Shown here: positions 8,401 to 17,618 of the stretch, piece by piece | How positions within the stretch are numbered: position 1 is the first letter of the stretch | Layout of the letters: each line of letters begins with the position of its first letter | NCBI RefSeq assembly: GCF_001426585.1 | Contig: NZ_LMEI01000001.1 | Span: 750,328-814,327 of the forward strand | Direction of reading: 5' to 3' | DNA length: 64,000 bases | Source of the DNA: Streptomyces sp. Root431 | GTDB taxonomy: Bacteria > Actinomycetota > Actinomycetes > Streptomycetales > Streptomycetaceae | Translations under genes and position numbers: made by a program | Notes under the pieces: generated by a model | Told to the model about the DNA's origin: nothing | Databases searched by the model: none | The model's input: only the letters and a program-made list of their open reading frames with translations

Positions 8401-9177
8401 CTACTGCGCGGTGACGACCACCGTCTTCGCCGCCTTGTCGTGCAGGCCCTGCTTGTAGGGCTTGTCGACCAGGATGAGGATCAGCAGGAGCAGCGGCCAC
8501 AGGCAGGCGCAGCAGATCAGCGCGGGCAGCCACAGCACGACGGCGCGCAGCAGCGACTGGCTCATCGGGGGCGTCGAGCCGTCGTTGAGCATCGCGACAC
8601 GGAGCTTGAACAGCTTCTTGCCGAGCGTCTGGCCGCCCTTCGCCACCATCACCGTGTCGTAGGCGACGTACGCAACGATCGTGATGAGCTGGAAGACCAG
8701 CTGGCTGCCGCCGTTGAGGCTGTTGACCGTGTCGCCGAAGTCGTTGCCGTCCCGCGTCGCCCGCTCGTAGATGTCGAACGGGATGCCGATGATCGCCAGC
8801 GGCACGGCGACGATCAACCAGTCGATGATGCGGGCCACGATGCGCTTGCCGGACTCGGCGAGCGGCGGCATCCCGGAGAGCGGATCGGTCCCGCCGTACC
8901 CACCGCCGTAGCCGCTTTCGTACGGAGGCGGGGGCGGCGGCATGTTGTCGTACGGGGAGCCCGACGGGGAGCCGTAGGGGTTCCCGGGCGGGGGCCCACC
9001 GGGAGGCGGGCCGCCCGGGGGCGGTCCGGGCGGGGGCGGTCCGGGCGGAGGCGTTCCCGACGGGGGCGTTCCGTCAGGCGGTGGCTGGCCGGCGGAGGGC
9101 TGCGGGGGCTCCTGCGGCCTCTTGAGGAACGGGTCCTCCTCGGGCGGCTGGCCGGGCGGCGGCTGGTCGGTGCTCAT
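8401..9177 (-). CDS. RDD family membrane protein with proline-rich N-terminus
   Basis: 258 aa. The first ~100 residues are disordered and extremely Pro/Gly-rich (repeats of GPPPGG and GTPPPG) with Tyr/Gly motifs near YESGYGGGYGG. The RDD domain follows: KRIVARIIDWLIVAVPLAII (the Arg/Asp-Asp signature) and three to four hydrophobic helices, ending HDKAAKTVVVTAQ. GGQTLGKKLFKLRV is the usual RDD loop. RDD proteins are of uncertain function, and some have been proposed as ion antiporters. A paralogue lies directly upstream (9283-10839). Confidence 0.85.
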   Translation of the reverse strand: MSTDQPPPGQPPEEDPFLKRPQEPPQPSAGQPPPDGTPPSGTPPPGPPPPGPPPGGPPPGGPPPGNPYGSPSGSPYDNMPPPPPPYESGYGGGYGGTDPLSGMPPLAESGKRIVARIIDWLIVAVPLAIIGIPFDIYERATRDGNDFGDTVNSLNGGSQLVFQLITIVAYVAYDTVMVAKGGQTLGKKLFKLRVAMLNDGSTPPMSQSLLRAVVLWLPALICCACLWPLLLLILILVDKPYKQGLHDKAAKTVVVTAQ

Positions 9178-9222
9178 GGGGGCAGTGCATCCCGGGGGCG
9201 ACCACCTCGCAAGGAATCATGA

Positions 9223-9250
9223 CCCGTTCGGGGGACCGCCCCCGAACGGG
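9223..9250 (-). terminator. Terminator between the two RDD genes
   Basis: Perfect 12-bp arms CCCGTTCGGGGG (9223-9234) and CCCCCGAACGGG (9239-9250) with a 4-nt loop. It lies 33 bp past the stop of the upstream RDD gene on the minus strand, so the two RDD genes are probably separate transcription units. Confidence 0.8.
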
Positions 9251-9282
9251 CCGGGTGTCATCCGGTCCCGGCCCGACGCCCC

Positions 9283-10839
9283 CTAGCGGGCGACGAAGGT
9301 ACGGGCCGCCTTGTCGTGCCAGCACTGGCGCCACGGCCGGTCGAAGAGGCACCAGAGGACGTTGAGGACGCCGATGGCCAGGATCCCCAGGACGCTGTAG
9401 ACGAGCCAGCGCCGCAGGGCCGCGCCGAACCGCGGCGGCTGGTGCGACTCGATGTCCCGCACCTCGAGCCCGCACAGCTTCTTGCCCAGGGTGCGACCCC
9501 ACTTGGCGGTGGGCAGCGCCTCGTACAGGACGCCGATGACGAACAGCGAGGCGAGCGCGATGCCGAACTGCACGGAGGTCGTCGAGTCCAGGAGCCAGAC
9601 CTGGACGGTGGTGCCGGACTGCTTGGCCGCCTCGATCTTGCCGTCGATGTGGTCGAGGGCGGCGGTCACGAAGGGGACGGCCGCGGCGCCGACGAGCGCG
9701 CCCAGGACGACGGTGTCGACGAGCCGGGCCAGCAGGCGCCTGCCGAGACCCGCGGGGCGGGCCGAGGCCTGGGCCCGGGCCGCCTGCTGGAACACGTCCT
9801 CGACGGGCGGCTTCCACGGCAGGACCGGCTGCTGCGGGTCCTGCTGCTCCTGGGATTGGGGCTGAGGTCGGGGCTGGGACTGGACCTGGGGCTGGGGCTG
9901 CTGTGCCCAGGAGGGCGTGGAAGGGGCGGGGGCGGGGGCCTGGGCCACGGGCTCGGGGGCCGACCGCTGCTGGGGCTGAGGCTGGGGCCGGGATTGCGGC
10001 TGCGGCTGCGGCTGCGGGGCGGGCGTGGGCACGGGGGTGACGGGCATGCCGCCGAGACGTGCGGCTCCCCCGGTCGACCGGGGGTCCGCCGCCGGGGCGG
10101 GTGCCGGGGTGGGAGCGGGTGCCTGGGCGGCGGCGCGGGCCTCGGCGGGCTCGCTCGCGCCCGCGACGGGCCACTCGGCCGGGCTCCGCGGGTCGGGGAC
10201 GGCGGGGGCCTGCCGCTGCGGCTGCGGCTGCTGCGGCTGCTGCGGCTGCTGGTGCTGCTGCTGGTAGGCAGGGGCCTGTTGCTGGGCCGGGGCCGGGGCC
10301 TCCGCCTGTTCCTGAGGCGCTCCCCAGGCGACGCGCTGGTCGCGGTCGCCGCCGAAGCCGGTCTGCCGGGAGGTGTCCGCCTGCCAGGCCGAGGAGGGCT
10401 CGGGCGTCGCCGGCACCTCGTCGAAGTCGTCGAAGAAGACGGGCCCCGTCTCCTCGACCGCCGGTACGGCGGCCGCGGGAAGGGCCGCAGGGACGGGCGC
10501 CGCGGCCAGGGCCGGGCTGTGGCCCTGGTGCTGCTGCTGTGCCGCGCTGGGCGCCGGGTTCGGCGCGGGGGCCTGGCTCTGCGCCGGCGCGAGGTTCTCC
10601 GCCGCCGACGGGTACTGCGCGACCACGGGAGCGGGCGCCGGTCCCGAGGCCAGGATCGGACCCGCGGGGACCGCCCCGGCGGGCGGGTTCGGCGTGCCCT
10701 CGCCGTCCTTGGGGGCCGGCCGGCTCGTACCGGGCACCCAGGCGCCCCCGTTCCAGTACCGGATGTACCCGGGAATGGACGGGTCCGGGTAGTACCCCGC
10801 CTGCGGTACCTCTCCGCCGCCTCCAGGAGGAGTAGCCAC
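9283..10839 (-). CDS. DUF2510-RDD membrane protein with Gln/Pro-rich linker
   Basis: 518 aa. The N-terminus carries a DUF2510-like module, GYYPDPSIPGYIRYWNGGAW (about residues 15-34). A ~320-residue low-complexity linker very rich in Gln, Pro and Ala follows (for example QQQAPAYQQQHQQPQQP). The C-terminal ~150 residues are an RDD domain (LGRRLLARLVDTVVLGALVG ... WGRTLGKKLCGLEVRDI ... CWHDKAARTFV). GTG start at 10839 is preceded by AGGAGGAG. Function unknown. The linker may reach through or along the envelope. Confidence 0.85.
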   Translation of the reverse strand: MATPPGGGGEVPQAGYYPDPSIPGYIRYWNGGAWVPGTSRPAPKDGEGTPNPPAGAVPAGPILASGPAPAPVVAQYPSAAENLAPAQSQAPAPNPAPSAAQQQHQGHSPALAAAPVPAALPAAAVPAVEETGPVFFDDFDEVPATPEPSSAWQADTSRQTGFGGDRDQRVAWGAPQEQAEAPAPAQQQAPAYQQQHQQPQQPQQPQPQRQAPAVPDPRSPAEWPVAGASEPAEARAAAQAPAPTPAPAPAADPRSTGGAARLGGMPVTPVPTPAPQPQPQPQSRPQPQPQQRSAPEPVAQAPAPAPSTPSWAQQPQPQVQSQPRPQPQSQEQQDPQQPVLPWKPPVEDVFQQAARAQASARPAGLGRRLLARLVDTVVLGALVGAAAVPFVTAALDHIDGKIEAAKQSGTTVQVWLLDSTTSVQFGIALASLFVIGVLYEALPTAKWGRTLGKKLCGLEVRDIESHQPPRFGAALRRWLVYSVLGILAIGVLNVLWCLFDRPWRQCWHDKAARTFVAR

Positions 10840-11226
10840 TGCCCCGACTCCGTTCAGTCACAACGCCTTTGATCCCACGGCCGCACCCCCGGGCATGCCG
10901 CGCCCAAGGAGGACAGTAACGAAGAACGTCCCCGAGGGAAGAAAGAGCCCACGAGAAAGACCGCCTTCGGGCGACAGAGGCCGGAATCGATCACTCACCG
11001 TGATGTTCGGGCCGTCACCTCCGGGGTCGGCCGCCGGATCGGATGCGGGTCGAATGCGGGTCGGACGCGGGTCGAATGCGGGGTCGGACGCGGGGTCGGA
11101 CCCGTTCCGAGGGGGCTCTCAAAAACTTTCCGAAAAAACTTCCCGAAGTCGCGTAATGAACGGCGTGGACCCCGCTCTCTCCAGGTGAAGGCCCGTCCGG
11201 GGCCCACAGCGAGAGGACGTACGACC
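10840..11226. other. 387-bp divergent gap with tandem repeats, upstream of ssgG
   Basis: Between 11037 and 11105 a degenerate 10-11 bp unit of the form GGTCGRAYGCGG recurs about six times in direct orientation. Just downstream, AACTTTCCGAA and AACTTCCCGAA (within 11118-11148) form a direct repeat about 15 bp apart in an A-rich stretch, probably the ssgG promoter region. No further gene is supported. Confidence 0.4.
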
Positions 11227-11718
11227 ATGCAGAACACCGACAACACCACCGTCGAGCGCGAGCTGGAGCTCAAGCTGGTGCTCTCCCCCGAGCGCGCCGT
11301 CCCCGTCCCCGCCCGGCTCGCCTACCGCACCGACGACCCGTACGCCGTCCACATCACCTTCCACGTCGGCTCGGACCACCCGGTCAACTGGACCTTCGCG
11401 CGCGAGCTGCTCGTCGAGGGCGTCTTCCGGGCGTGCGGCCACGGCGACGTCCGGATCTGGCCGACGAAGGTCGAGGGCCGCAGCGTCGTCCTGATGGCGC
11501 TCTCCTCCCCCGACGGCGACGCCCTGCTCGAAGCCCCCTCCGCGCAGGTGTCCGCCTGGCTGGAGCGGACCCTGCGCGCGGTGCCGCCGGGCACCGAGTC
11601 GGAGCGGCTCGGCATGGACGACGGGCTCGCCGAACTCCTGGCGACCACCGTGATCACCGACGAGCTGTGGCTGCGCGACCCGTGGCCGTCGGACGAGTCG
11701 CAGGACGGCGAGCTGTGA
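11227..11718 (+). CDS. ssgG: SsgA-like sporulation protein (SALP)
   Basis: 163-aa member of the actinomycete SsgA/SsgB family, which governs septum localisation and spore-wall events in aerial hyphae. Conserved family segments are seen: VPVPARLAYRTDDPYAVHITFH, NWTFARELLVEGV, GDVRIWPT and SSPDGDALLEAPSA. I chose ATG at 11227 behind GAGAGGA. The GTG at 11185 adds 14 unsupported residues. The symbol rests on synteny recalled from S. coelicolor (ssgG lies next to an RDD gene and an FAD oxidase); the C-terminal tail is longer than in SsgB. Family assignment is strong, paralogue assignment moderate. Confidence 0.85.
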   Translation: MQNTDNTTVERELELKLVLSPERAVPVPARLAYRTDDPYAVHITFHVGSDHPVNWTFARELLVEGVFRACGHGDVRIWPTKVEGRSVVLMALSSPDGDALLEAPSAQVSAWLERTLRAVPPGTESERLGMDDGLAELLATTVITDELWLRDPWPSDESQDGEL

Positions 11719-11813
11719 GCCGCGCGCGCCGTCCCCGGCCCCGCCACCTGACCCTCGTGCCCCAGGCACCTCTCGTACCTCTCGTACCCCACGTGCCTCT
11801 CGTACCGGAGGTC

Positions 11814-13181
11814 TCAGAAGAGCTTTCCGGGGTTGAGCAGTCCCAGCGGGTCGAAGGTGTGCTTGATCCCGCGCTGGAGCTCGAGACCGACCGGACCCAA
11901 CTCCCTGGCCAGCCACTCCTTCTTGAGGACGCCCACGCCGTGCTCGCCGGTGATCGTGCCGCCGAGGGCGAGCCCGAGCGCCATGATCTCGTCGAAGGAC
12001 TCCCGCGCCCGCCGCGACTCGTCCTCGTCGGCGTGGTCGAAGCAGACGACGGGATGGGTGTTGCCGTCCCCCGCGTGCGCGCAGACGCCGATGGTCAGGT
12101 CGTATTTCTCCGCGATCGCCGACGTGCCGTCGAGCATCGCGGCCAGCTTCGTCCGCGGCACGCACACGTCGTCGATCATCGTCGCGGTCTTGATCGTCTC
12201 CAGGGCCGTGAGGGAGAGCCGGCGCGCCTGGAGGAGGAGTTCGGACTCGGCGGTGTCCGCGGCCGGGACGACCTCGGTGGCGCCCGCGGCCGTGCACAGC
12301 TCTCCGACGGCGGCCAGATCGGCGGCCGGGTCAGGAGTGTCGAAGGCACACAGGAGGAGCGACTCGGTGGTGTCGGGCAGACCCATGCGCGCCAGCTTGT
12401 TGACGGCCTGGACCGTGGTGCGGTCCATGAGTTCGAGCAGCGACGGGGTGTGGCCGCGCTCCATGATCGCGCAGACGGCCTCGCAGGCGGCGGCCGCGGA
12501 GGGGAACTCGGCGGCGAGCGCGAGCTGCGCCGGGGGCTGCGGCCTGAGCGCGAGCACGGCCCCGACGACGATGCCGAGGCTTCCCTCGGAGCCGACGAAG
12601 AGCCTGGTCAGGTCATATCCGGCGACGCCCTTGGCGGTGCGGCGGCCGGTGGTCAGGAGGCGGCCGTCGGCGAGGACGACGTCGAGGCCGAGGACGTACT
12701 CGGCGGTGACGCCGTACTTCACGCAGCACAGACCTCCGGAGGCGGTGCCGATGTTCCCGCCGATGGTGCACGTCTCCCAGCTGGAGGGGTCCGGCGGGTA
12801 GTACAGGCCGTGTTCGGCGACGGCCCGTGACAGCACGGCGTTGACGACACCCGGTTCGACGACGGCGATCCGGTCGACCGGGTTGATCTCGAGGATGCGG
12901 TCCATCTTGACCAGGGAGAGCACGATGCAGCCCTCGGAGGCGTTGGCGCCGCCGGACAGGCCCGTGCGCGCTCCCTGGGGGACGACGGGGACACGGAATT
13001 CGGTCGCGGTCCGCATGACGTGCCGGACCTGTTCGACGGTGCGGGGGAGCACGACGGCCGCGGGGGTGCCGGCCGCGCAGAAGCTCGCCATGTCGCGGGA
13101 GTAGGAGGCCGTCACGTCCGGGTCGGTGAGGAGCGCCTCGGCGGGTAGCCCGGCGCGCAGCCGCGTCAGAAGATCGTCCAT
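11814..13181 (-). CDS. FAD-linked oxidase, GlcD/D-lactate dehydrogenase type
   Basis: 455-aa flavoenzyme of the vanillyl-alcohol oxidase fold that oxidises 2-hydroxy acids such as glycolate or D-lactate. The N-terminal PCMH FAD domain shows VPVVPQGARTGLSGGANASEGCIVLSL (about residues 69-95) and SSWETCTIGGNIGTASGGLCCVKYG. The C-terminal half has the metal/substrate motif CAHAGDGNTHPVVCFD and TGEHGVGVLKKEWL. Full length for a single-subunit GlcD. It converges with ssgG across a gap containing three CCTCTCGTACC-like repeats. Substrate is not determined. Confidence 0.92.
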   Translation of the reverse strand: MDDLLTRLRAGLPAEALLTDPDVTASYSRDMASFCAAGTPAAVVLPRTVEQVRHVMRTATEFRVPVVPQGARTGLSGGANASEGCIVLSLVKMDRILEINPVDRIAVVEPGVVNAVLSRAVAEHGLYYPPDPSSWETCTIGGNIGTASGGLCCVKYGVTAEYVLGLDVVLADGRLLTTGRRTAKGVAGYDLTRLFVGSEGSLGIVVGAVLALRPQPPAQLALAAEFPSAAAACEAVCAIMERGHTPSLLELMDRTTVQAVNKLARMGLPDTTESLLLCAFDTPDPAADLAAVGELCTAAGATEVVPAADTAESELLLQARRLSLTALETIKTATMIDDVCVPRTKLAAMLDGTSAIAEKYDLTIGVCAHAGDGNTHPVVCFDHADEDESRRARESFDEIMALGLALGGTITGEHGVGVLKKEWLARELGPVGLELQRGIKHTFDPLGLLNPGKLF

Positions 13182-13279
13182 GCGTCCAGCGTGGCACCCG
13201 GGGCCATCGGTGTGAACCCGCCGGAGCGGGCGCTTCGTGTGCTCTTCGTACAGGCGCGTACGGGCGCACAGTGAGCGCC

Positions 13280-14797
13280 ATGAAGACCCAGAACGTGTCG
13301 AGGACGGTCCTGGCGGCGGGTGCGGGCGCGGTCCTCGCGGCGACGGCCCTGCTGTACGTCCCCGAGCTCGTCGGCCAGGGGCCGCCGGCCCCGCCCGGTC
13401 CGGCGGAGCGGGCGACGATCGCGGCGCACGCCGGCGCGCAGGCGGCGCTGCCGGATCTGGCGGCGCTGATCACCGACCGGGAGAAGTGGCTGAAGGCCCA
13501 CCCCGACGACGACGCGTCCTGGGCGGCGCTCGGCGCGGCGTACACGGAGCGCGGGACGCGGATCGGTGACGTACGGGACTACCCGAGGGCCGAGAAGGCG
13601 CTGAAGCGCTCCCTGGCCGAACGGCCCGCCGCCCGGGGCAACGTGGACGCGCAGCTGGGACTCGGGGCGCTCGCGGGGGCGCGCGGCGACTGGCGGTCCG
13701 CCAAGGAGTGGGGCGAGCGGGTACGGAAGGCGGAGCCGGGGCGCTGGCCCGCGTATCCGGTCCTGATCGACGCGTACAACGGCCTCGGCGACTACGAGGC
13801 TGCGGGGAAGGCGACGGAGAAGCTGGAGGAGCTCCACGCGGGCGCGGTCGTGCGCGCGCGTGCCTCGCTCACGTACCGGAACCGCGGCTGGCGCGAGGAC
13901 GCCGACGCGGCGGCCCTCGACGCGGTCGCGCTCGCGGAGACGGACGCGGAGAAGGCGGCGTCGCTCGCGCGGCTCGGGGACCTGGCGTGGGAGCGGGGCG
14001 AGGCGGCGGAGGCCCTCGCCCGGTACGGGGCGGCGCTGCGGCTCGTACGGGACCACGGGCCGTCCCTCGCGGGGCGGGCGCGGGCGCTCGCGGGCCTGGA
14101 CCGCCCTGACGAGGCGCTGCGCGACTGGCGGGCGGCGCTGGCTCGGCTGCCGCTGCCGGAGTACGTCCTGGAGGCCGGTGAGCTGTACGAGGCGATGGGC
14201 CTGGACGGGGACGCGCGGGCGCTGTACGAGCGGCTGCGGACGGGGACGTGGGTGCGGGCGGAGGTGGCCCTCGGGCTGCTCGACGCGGACCACGGCACCC
14301 CGGCGGCGGCGGTCACGCGGCTGCGGGGGGAGTGGGCGCGCGGGCACCGCTCGGTGGCGGTGGCGGACGCGCTGGGGTGGGCGCTGTACCGGGCCGGGGA
14401 GCCGAAGGAGGCGCTGGAGTACGCGAAGCGGGCCACGGACGAGGGGCTGCGGAGCGCGCTCTTCGCGTACCACCGGGGGGAGATCGAGCGGGCCCTGGAG
14501 CAGCACGGACCGGCCCGCCGTCATCTGGCCGAGGCGCTGCGGATCAACCCCCGCTTCTCGCCGCTGCTCGCGCCGAAGGCGGCGGAGGCGGTGGCGGCGC
14601 TGGGCGAACCGTCGGACGAACTCCCGCGGGAACTGCGGCCGGAGAAGGCTTCAGGCACTGCGGAGAAGGTCTCGGGGGCGGCAGAGAAGGCCTCGGGGGC
14701 GGCGGAGAAGGCCTCAGGAGCCGAGAAGGCCTCGGAGGCGGATGCGGGTGGTGACGGCGTCCCGGGCGAGCCCCGTGTCCCGTCCGGGACGCCGTAG
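13280..14797 (+). CDS. Membrane-anchored TPR-repeat protein
   Basis: About 505 aa. The N-terminus MKTQNVSRTVLAAGAGAVLAA gives an uncleaved signal anchor or signal peptide. The rest is Ala/Arg-rich helical repeats typical of TPR units, for example WAALGAAYTERGTRIGDVRDYPRAEKALKRSLAERP and LARLGDLAWERGEAAEALARYGAALRL. The tail repeats a KASGAAE-type motif five times (residues ~450-485). GTG at 13271 is an alternative start adding three residues. Likely a scaffold for protein-protein contact outside the membrane; no specific partner is evident. Confidence 0.8.
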   Translation: MKTQNVSRTVLAAGAGAVLAATALLYVPELVGQGPPAPPGPAERATIAAHAGAQAALPDLAALITDREKWLKAHPDDDASWAALGAAYTERGTRIGDVRDYPRAEKALKRSLAERPAARGNVDAQLGLGALAGARGDWRSAKEWGERVRKAEPGRWPAYPVLIDAYNGLGDYEAAGKATEKLEELHAGAVVRARASLTYRNRGWREDADAAALDAVALAETDAEKAASLARLGDLAWERGEAAEALARYGAALRLVRDHGPSLAGRARALAGLDRPDEALRDWRAALARLPLPEYVLEAGELYEAMGLDGDARALYERLRTGTWVRAEVALGLLDADHGTPAAAVTRLRGEWARGHRSVAVADALGWALYRAGEPKEALEYAKRATDEGLRSALFAYHRGEIERALEQHGPARRHLAEALRINPRFSPLLAPKAAEAVAALGEPSDELPRELRPEKASGTAEKVSGAAEKASGAAEKASGAEKASEADAGGDGVPGEPRVPSGTP

Positions 14798-14853
14798 GGC
14801 CGGTCCGGGCCCGGCACGGCCGGGCGTCCGGGCCGACCCGGTCGTGGGCGCGC

Positions 14854-14889
14854 GTGAGGGGCCCGGGGCCGTGGCCCCGGGCCCCTCAC
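14854..14889. terminator. Strong bidirectional terminator between TPR gene and hpd
   Basis: Perfect 17-nt arms GTGAGGGGCCCGGGGCC (14854-14870) and GGCCCCGGGCCCCTCAC (14873-14889) in the gap between the convergent TPR gene and hpd. The innermost pairs must open to form the loop. Confidence 0.85.
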
Positions 14890-14900
14890 GGCAGCGACCG

Positions 14901-16100
<1,200 letters not shown>

Positions 16101-16167
16101 TCAATCTGCACAGCGACAGACGAGTATGGCCGGGCGACTTGTACATCCTGACCACGAGGAGACCGCT

Positions 16168-16635
16168 GTGGCGATCGATCATTTGGACGGCCGGCTGATC
16201 ACGCTGCTCGCGCGCGAGCCGCGCATAGGGGTCCTGGAGGCGTCCCGGCGCCTCGGGGTGGCACGCGGGACGGTGCAGGCGCGGCTCGACCGGCTCCAGG
16301 CGACCGGGGTGATCTGCGGCTTCGGGCCGCAGGTGGACCCGGCGGCGCTGGGCTATCCGGTGACGGCCTTCGCGACGCTGGAGATCAAGCAGGGCCAGGG
16401 CGCGGACGTGCGGGGGCATCTGGCGACGGTTCCGGAGGTGCTCGAACTGCACACGACGACCGGCCACGGCGACATGCTCTGCCGGCTGGTCGCCCGCTCC
16501 AACGCCGACCTCCAGCGGGTGATCGACAAGGTGGTGGGCTTCGAGGGGATCGTGCGGGCGTCGACGGCGATCGTGATGGAGAACCCGGTGCCGCTGCGGA
16601 TCATCCCGCTGGTGGAGCAGGCGGCGCAGGAGTAG
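16168..16635 (+). CDS. Lrp/AsnC family transcriptional regulator
   Basis: 155-aa regulator with an N-terminal winged helix (LDGRLITLLAREPRIGVLEASRRLGVARGTVQARLDRLQ) and a C-terminal RAM/ligand-binding domain (EVLELHTTTGHGDMLCRLVAR). I chose GTG at 16168 because GAGGAG (16156-16161) lies just upstream and the protein then begins AIDHLDGR as in relatives. ATG at 16126 would add 14 residues without a clear ribosome site. Divergence from hpd suggests control of tyrosine degradation, probably by an aromatic ligand. Confidence 0.88.
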   Translation: MAIDHLDGRLITLLAREPRIGVLEASRRLGVARGTVQARLDRLQATGVICGFGPQVDPAALGYPVTAFATLEIKQGQGADVRGHLATVPEVLELHTTTGHGDMLCRLVARSNADLQRVIDKVVGFEGIVRASTAIVMENPVPLRIIPLVEQAAQE

Positions 16636-16705
16636 GGCCGCCGGATCTGCGCCGAGCGGCGCTGACGCAAAGAAGTTGCTGCAAAAAGGTCTCTGCAAAG
16701 AGGAG

Positions 16706-16755
16706 GTTGCAAAGAATCCCTTGCAACTCCTTCTTTGCAACTCTAGGCTTGAGTC
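16706..16755 (+). promoter_or_regulatory. Leaderless promoter of the ArsR-MFS cassette, covered by an operator
   Basis: TTGCAA (16721-16726) and TAGGCT (16744-16749) are 17 bp apart, and the ATG is at 16756, so the message is probably leaderless. A perfect 11-bp inverted repeat, GTTGCAAAGAA (16706-16716) and TTCTTTGCAAC (16731-16741), spans the -35 and spacer. Upstream from 16670, three more TGCAAA/CGCAAA boxes follow in direct orientation. Autorepression by the ArsR-type protein is the natural inference. Confidence 0.7.
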
Positions 16756-17337
16756 ATGTCCGAGCCCGAGGAATTCCTGAGCCGCACCCTGGACCCGCGC
16801 TCCCTGCGCGGGCTCGCCCACCCGCTGCGCATCCAGCTGCTGCGCGCCCTGCGCCGCCACGGGCCCGCCACCGCCTCCCAACTGGCGGAGCGGCTCGGCG
16901 AGTCCAGCGGCGCGACCAGCTATCACCTGCGCCAGCTCGCCGCCGTCGGCTTCGTCGAGGACGACCCGACGCGCGGCAAGGGCCGGGAGCGGTGGTGGAA
17001 GGCGGCCCAGCAGGGGACGTCCTTGGACGAGACGCTCCACAAGAACCCCGACCCCGAGGTGCAGGGCGCCATCGAGGTCTTCCTGTACGAGATGGCGACC
17101 ATCCACACGCAGGAGCTGAACACCTACCTCGGCACCCGGCACGACTGGGACATCGAGTGGAGCGGCATCTCGGACATGAGCGACTTCACGCTGAGACTGC
17201 CGCCCGAGAAGCTCCGCGAGCTGACCGGGAAGCTCCACGAACTGATCGACACCTACCGCGACACCGCCGACGCGGACGCGCCGGGCGCCGAGCGCGTGCG
17301 GGTCCACCTGCACGCGTTCCCCCAGCAAGAGGACTGA
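16756..17337 (+). CDS. ArsR-type winged-helix regulator
   Basis: 193-aa helix-turn-helix protein. The N-terminal winged helix is clear: LRGLAHPLRIQLLRALRRHGPATASQLAERLGESSGATSYHLRQLAAVGFV (about residues 18-68), followed by the wing and an alpha-helical C-terminal domain resembling those of MFS-linked ArsR-like regulators. No Cys metal site is seen, so the inducer is probably organic. It is the first gene of a cassette with a 64-aa protein and an MFS exporter, and is predicted to bind the TTGCAA boxes in its own promoter. Confidence 0.88.
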   Translation: MSEPEEFLSRTLDPRSLRGLAHPLRIQLLRALRRHGPATASQLAERLGESSGATSYHLRQLAAVGFVEDDPTRGKGRERWWKAAQQGTSLDETLHKNPDPEVQGAIEVFLYEMATIHTQELNTYLGTRHDWDIEWSGISDMSDFTLRLPPEKLRELTGKLHELIDTYRDTADADAPGAERVRVHLHAFPQQED

Positions 17338-17346
17338 CCGCCGCGC

Positions 17347-17408
17347 CTCATCGCTCGCGGCTCATCGCTCACAGCCCACAGCTCACCGCTCACCGCTCAC
17401 CGCTCACG
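17347..17408. repeat. Heptamer tandem repeat (CGCTCAC)
   Basis: Three exact CGCTCAC units (17387-17407) follow an AGCTCAC unit and several degenerate copies from 17347 on. The array fills the gap between the ArsR gene and the ribosome-binding site of the next small gene. Confidence 0.7.
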
Positions 17409-17423
17409 GAAGGAACCCGCACG

Positions 17424-17618
17424 ATGCATGCCGACATCCACCTCCAGCTGCACGCACTGGCCGCCGCGGAACTGCGAAGCGAGGCGGCCGCCGCCCACGG
17501 GCACACCCCCACCGAGACCCCCGCGACCCCGCTCCGCGTGCAACTGGGCTGGAAGCTGGTCGAGTTGGGCCTGCGGCTGGCCACGCCGGCGAACCGTCCA
17601 ATCACCCTGGCCGCATGA
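17424..17618 (+). CDS. 64-aa microprotein in the ArsR-MFS cassette
   Basis: Small acidic/helical protein beginning MHADIHLQLHALAAAELRSE. GGAAGGA precedes the ATG by 9 bp, and the TGA overlaps the ATG of the MFS gene by 4 bp (ATGA), so it is very likely translated and coupled. The C-terminal part (LRVQLGWKLVELGLRLATP) could form an amphipathic helix. Function unknown; a chaperone or modulator of the transporter is a guess. Confidence 0.7.
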   Translation: MHADIHLQLHALAAAELRSEAAAAHGHTPTETPATPLRVQLGWKLVELGLRLATPANRPITLAA

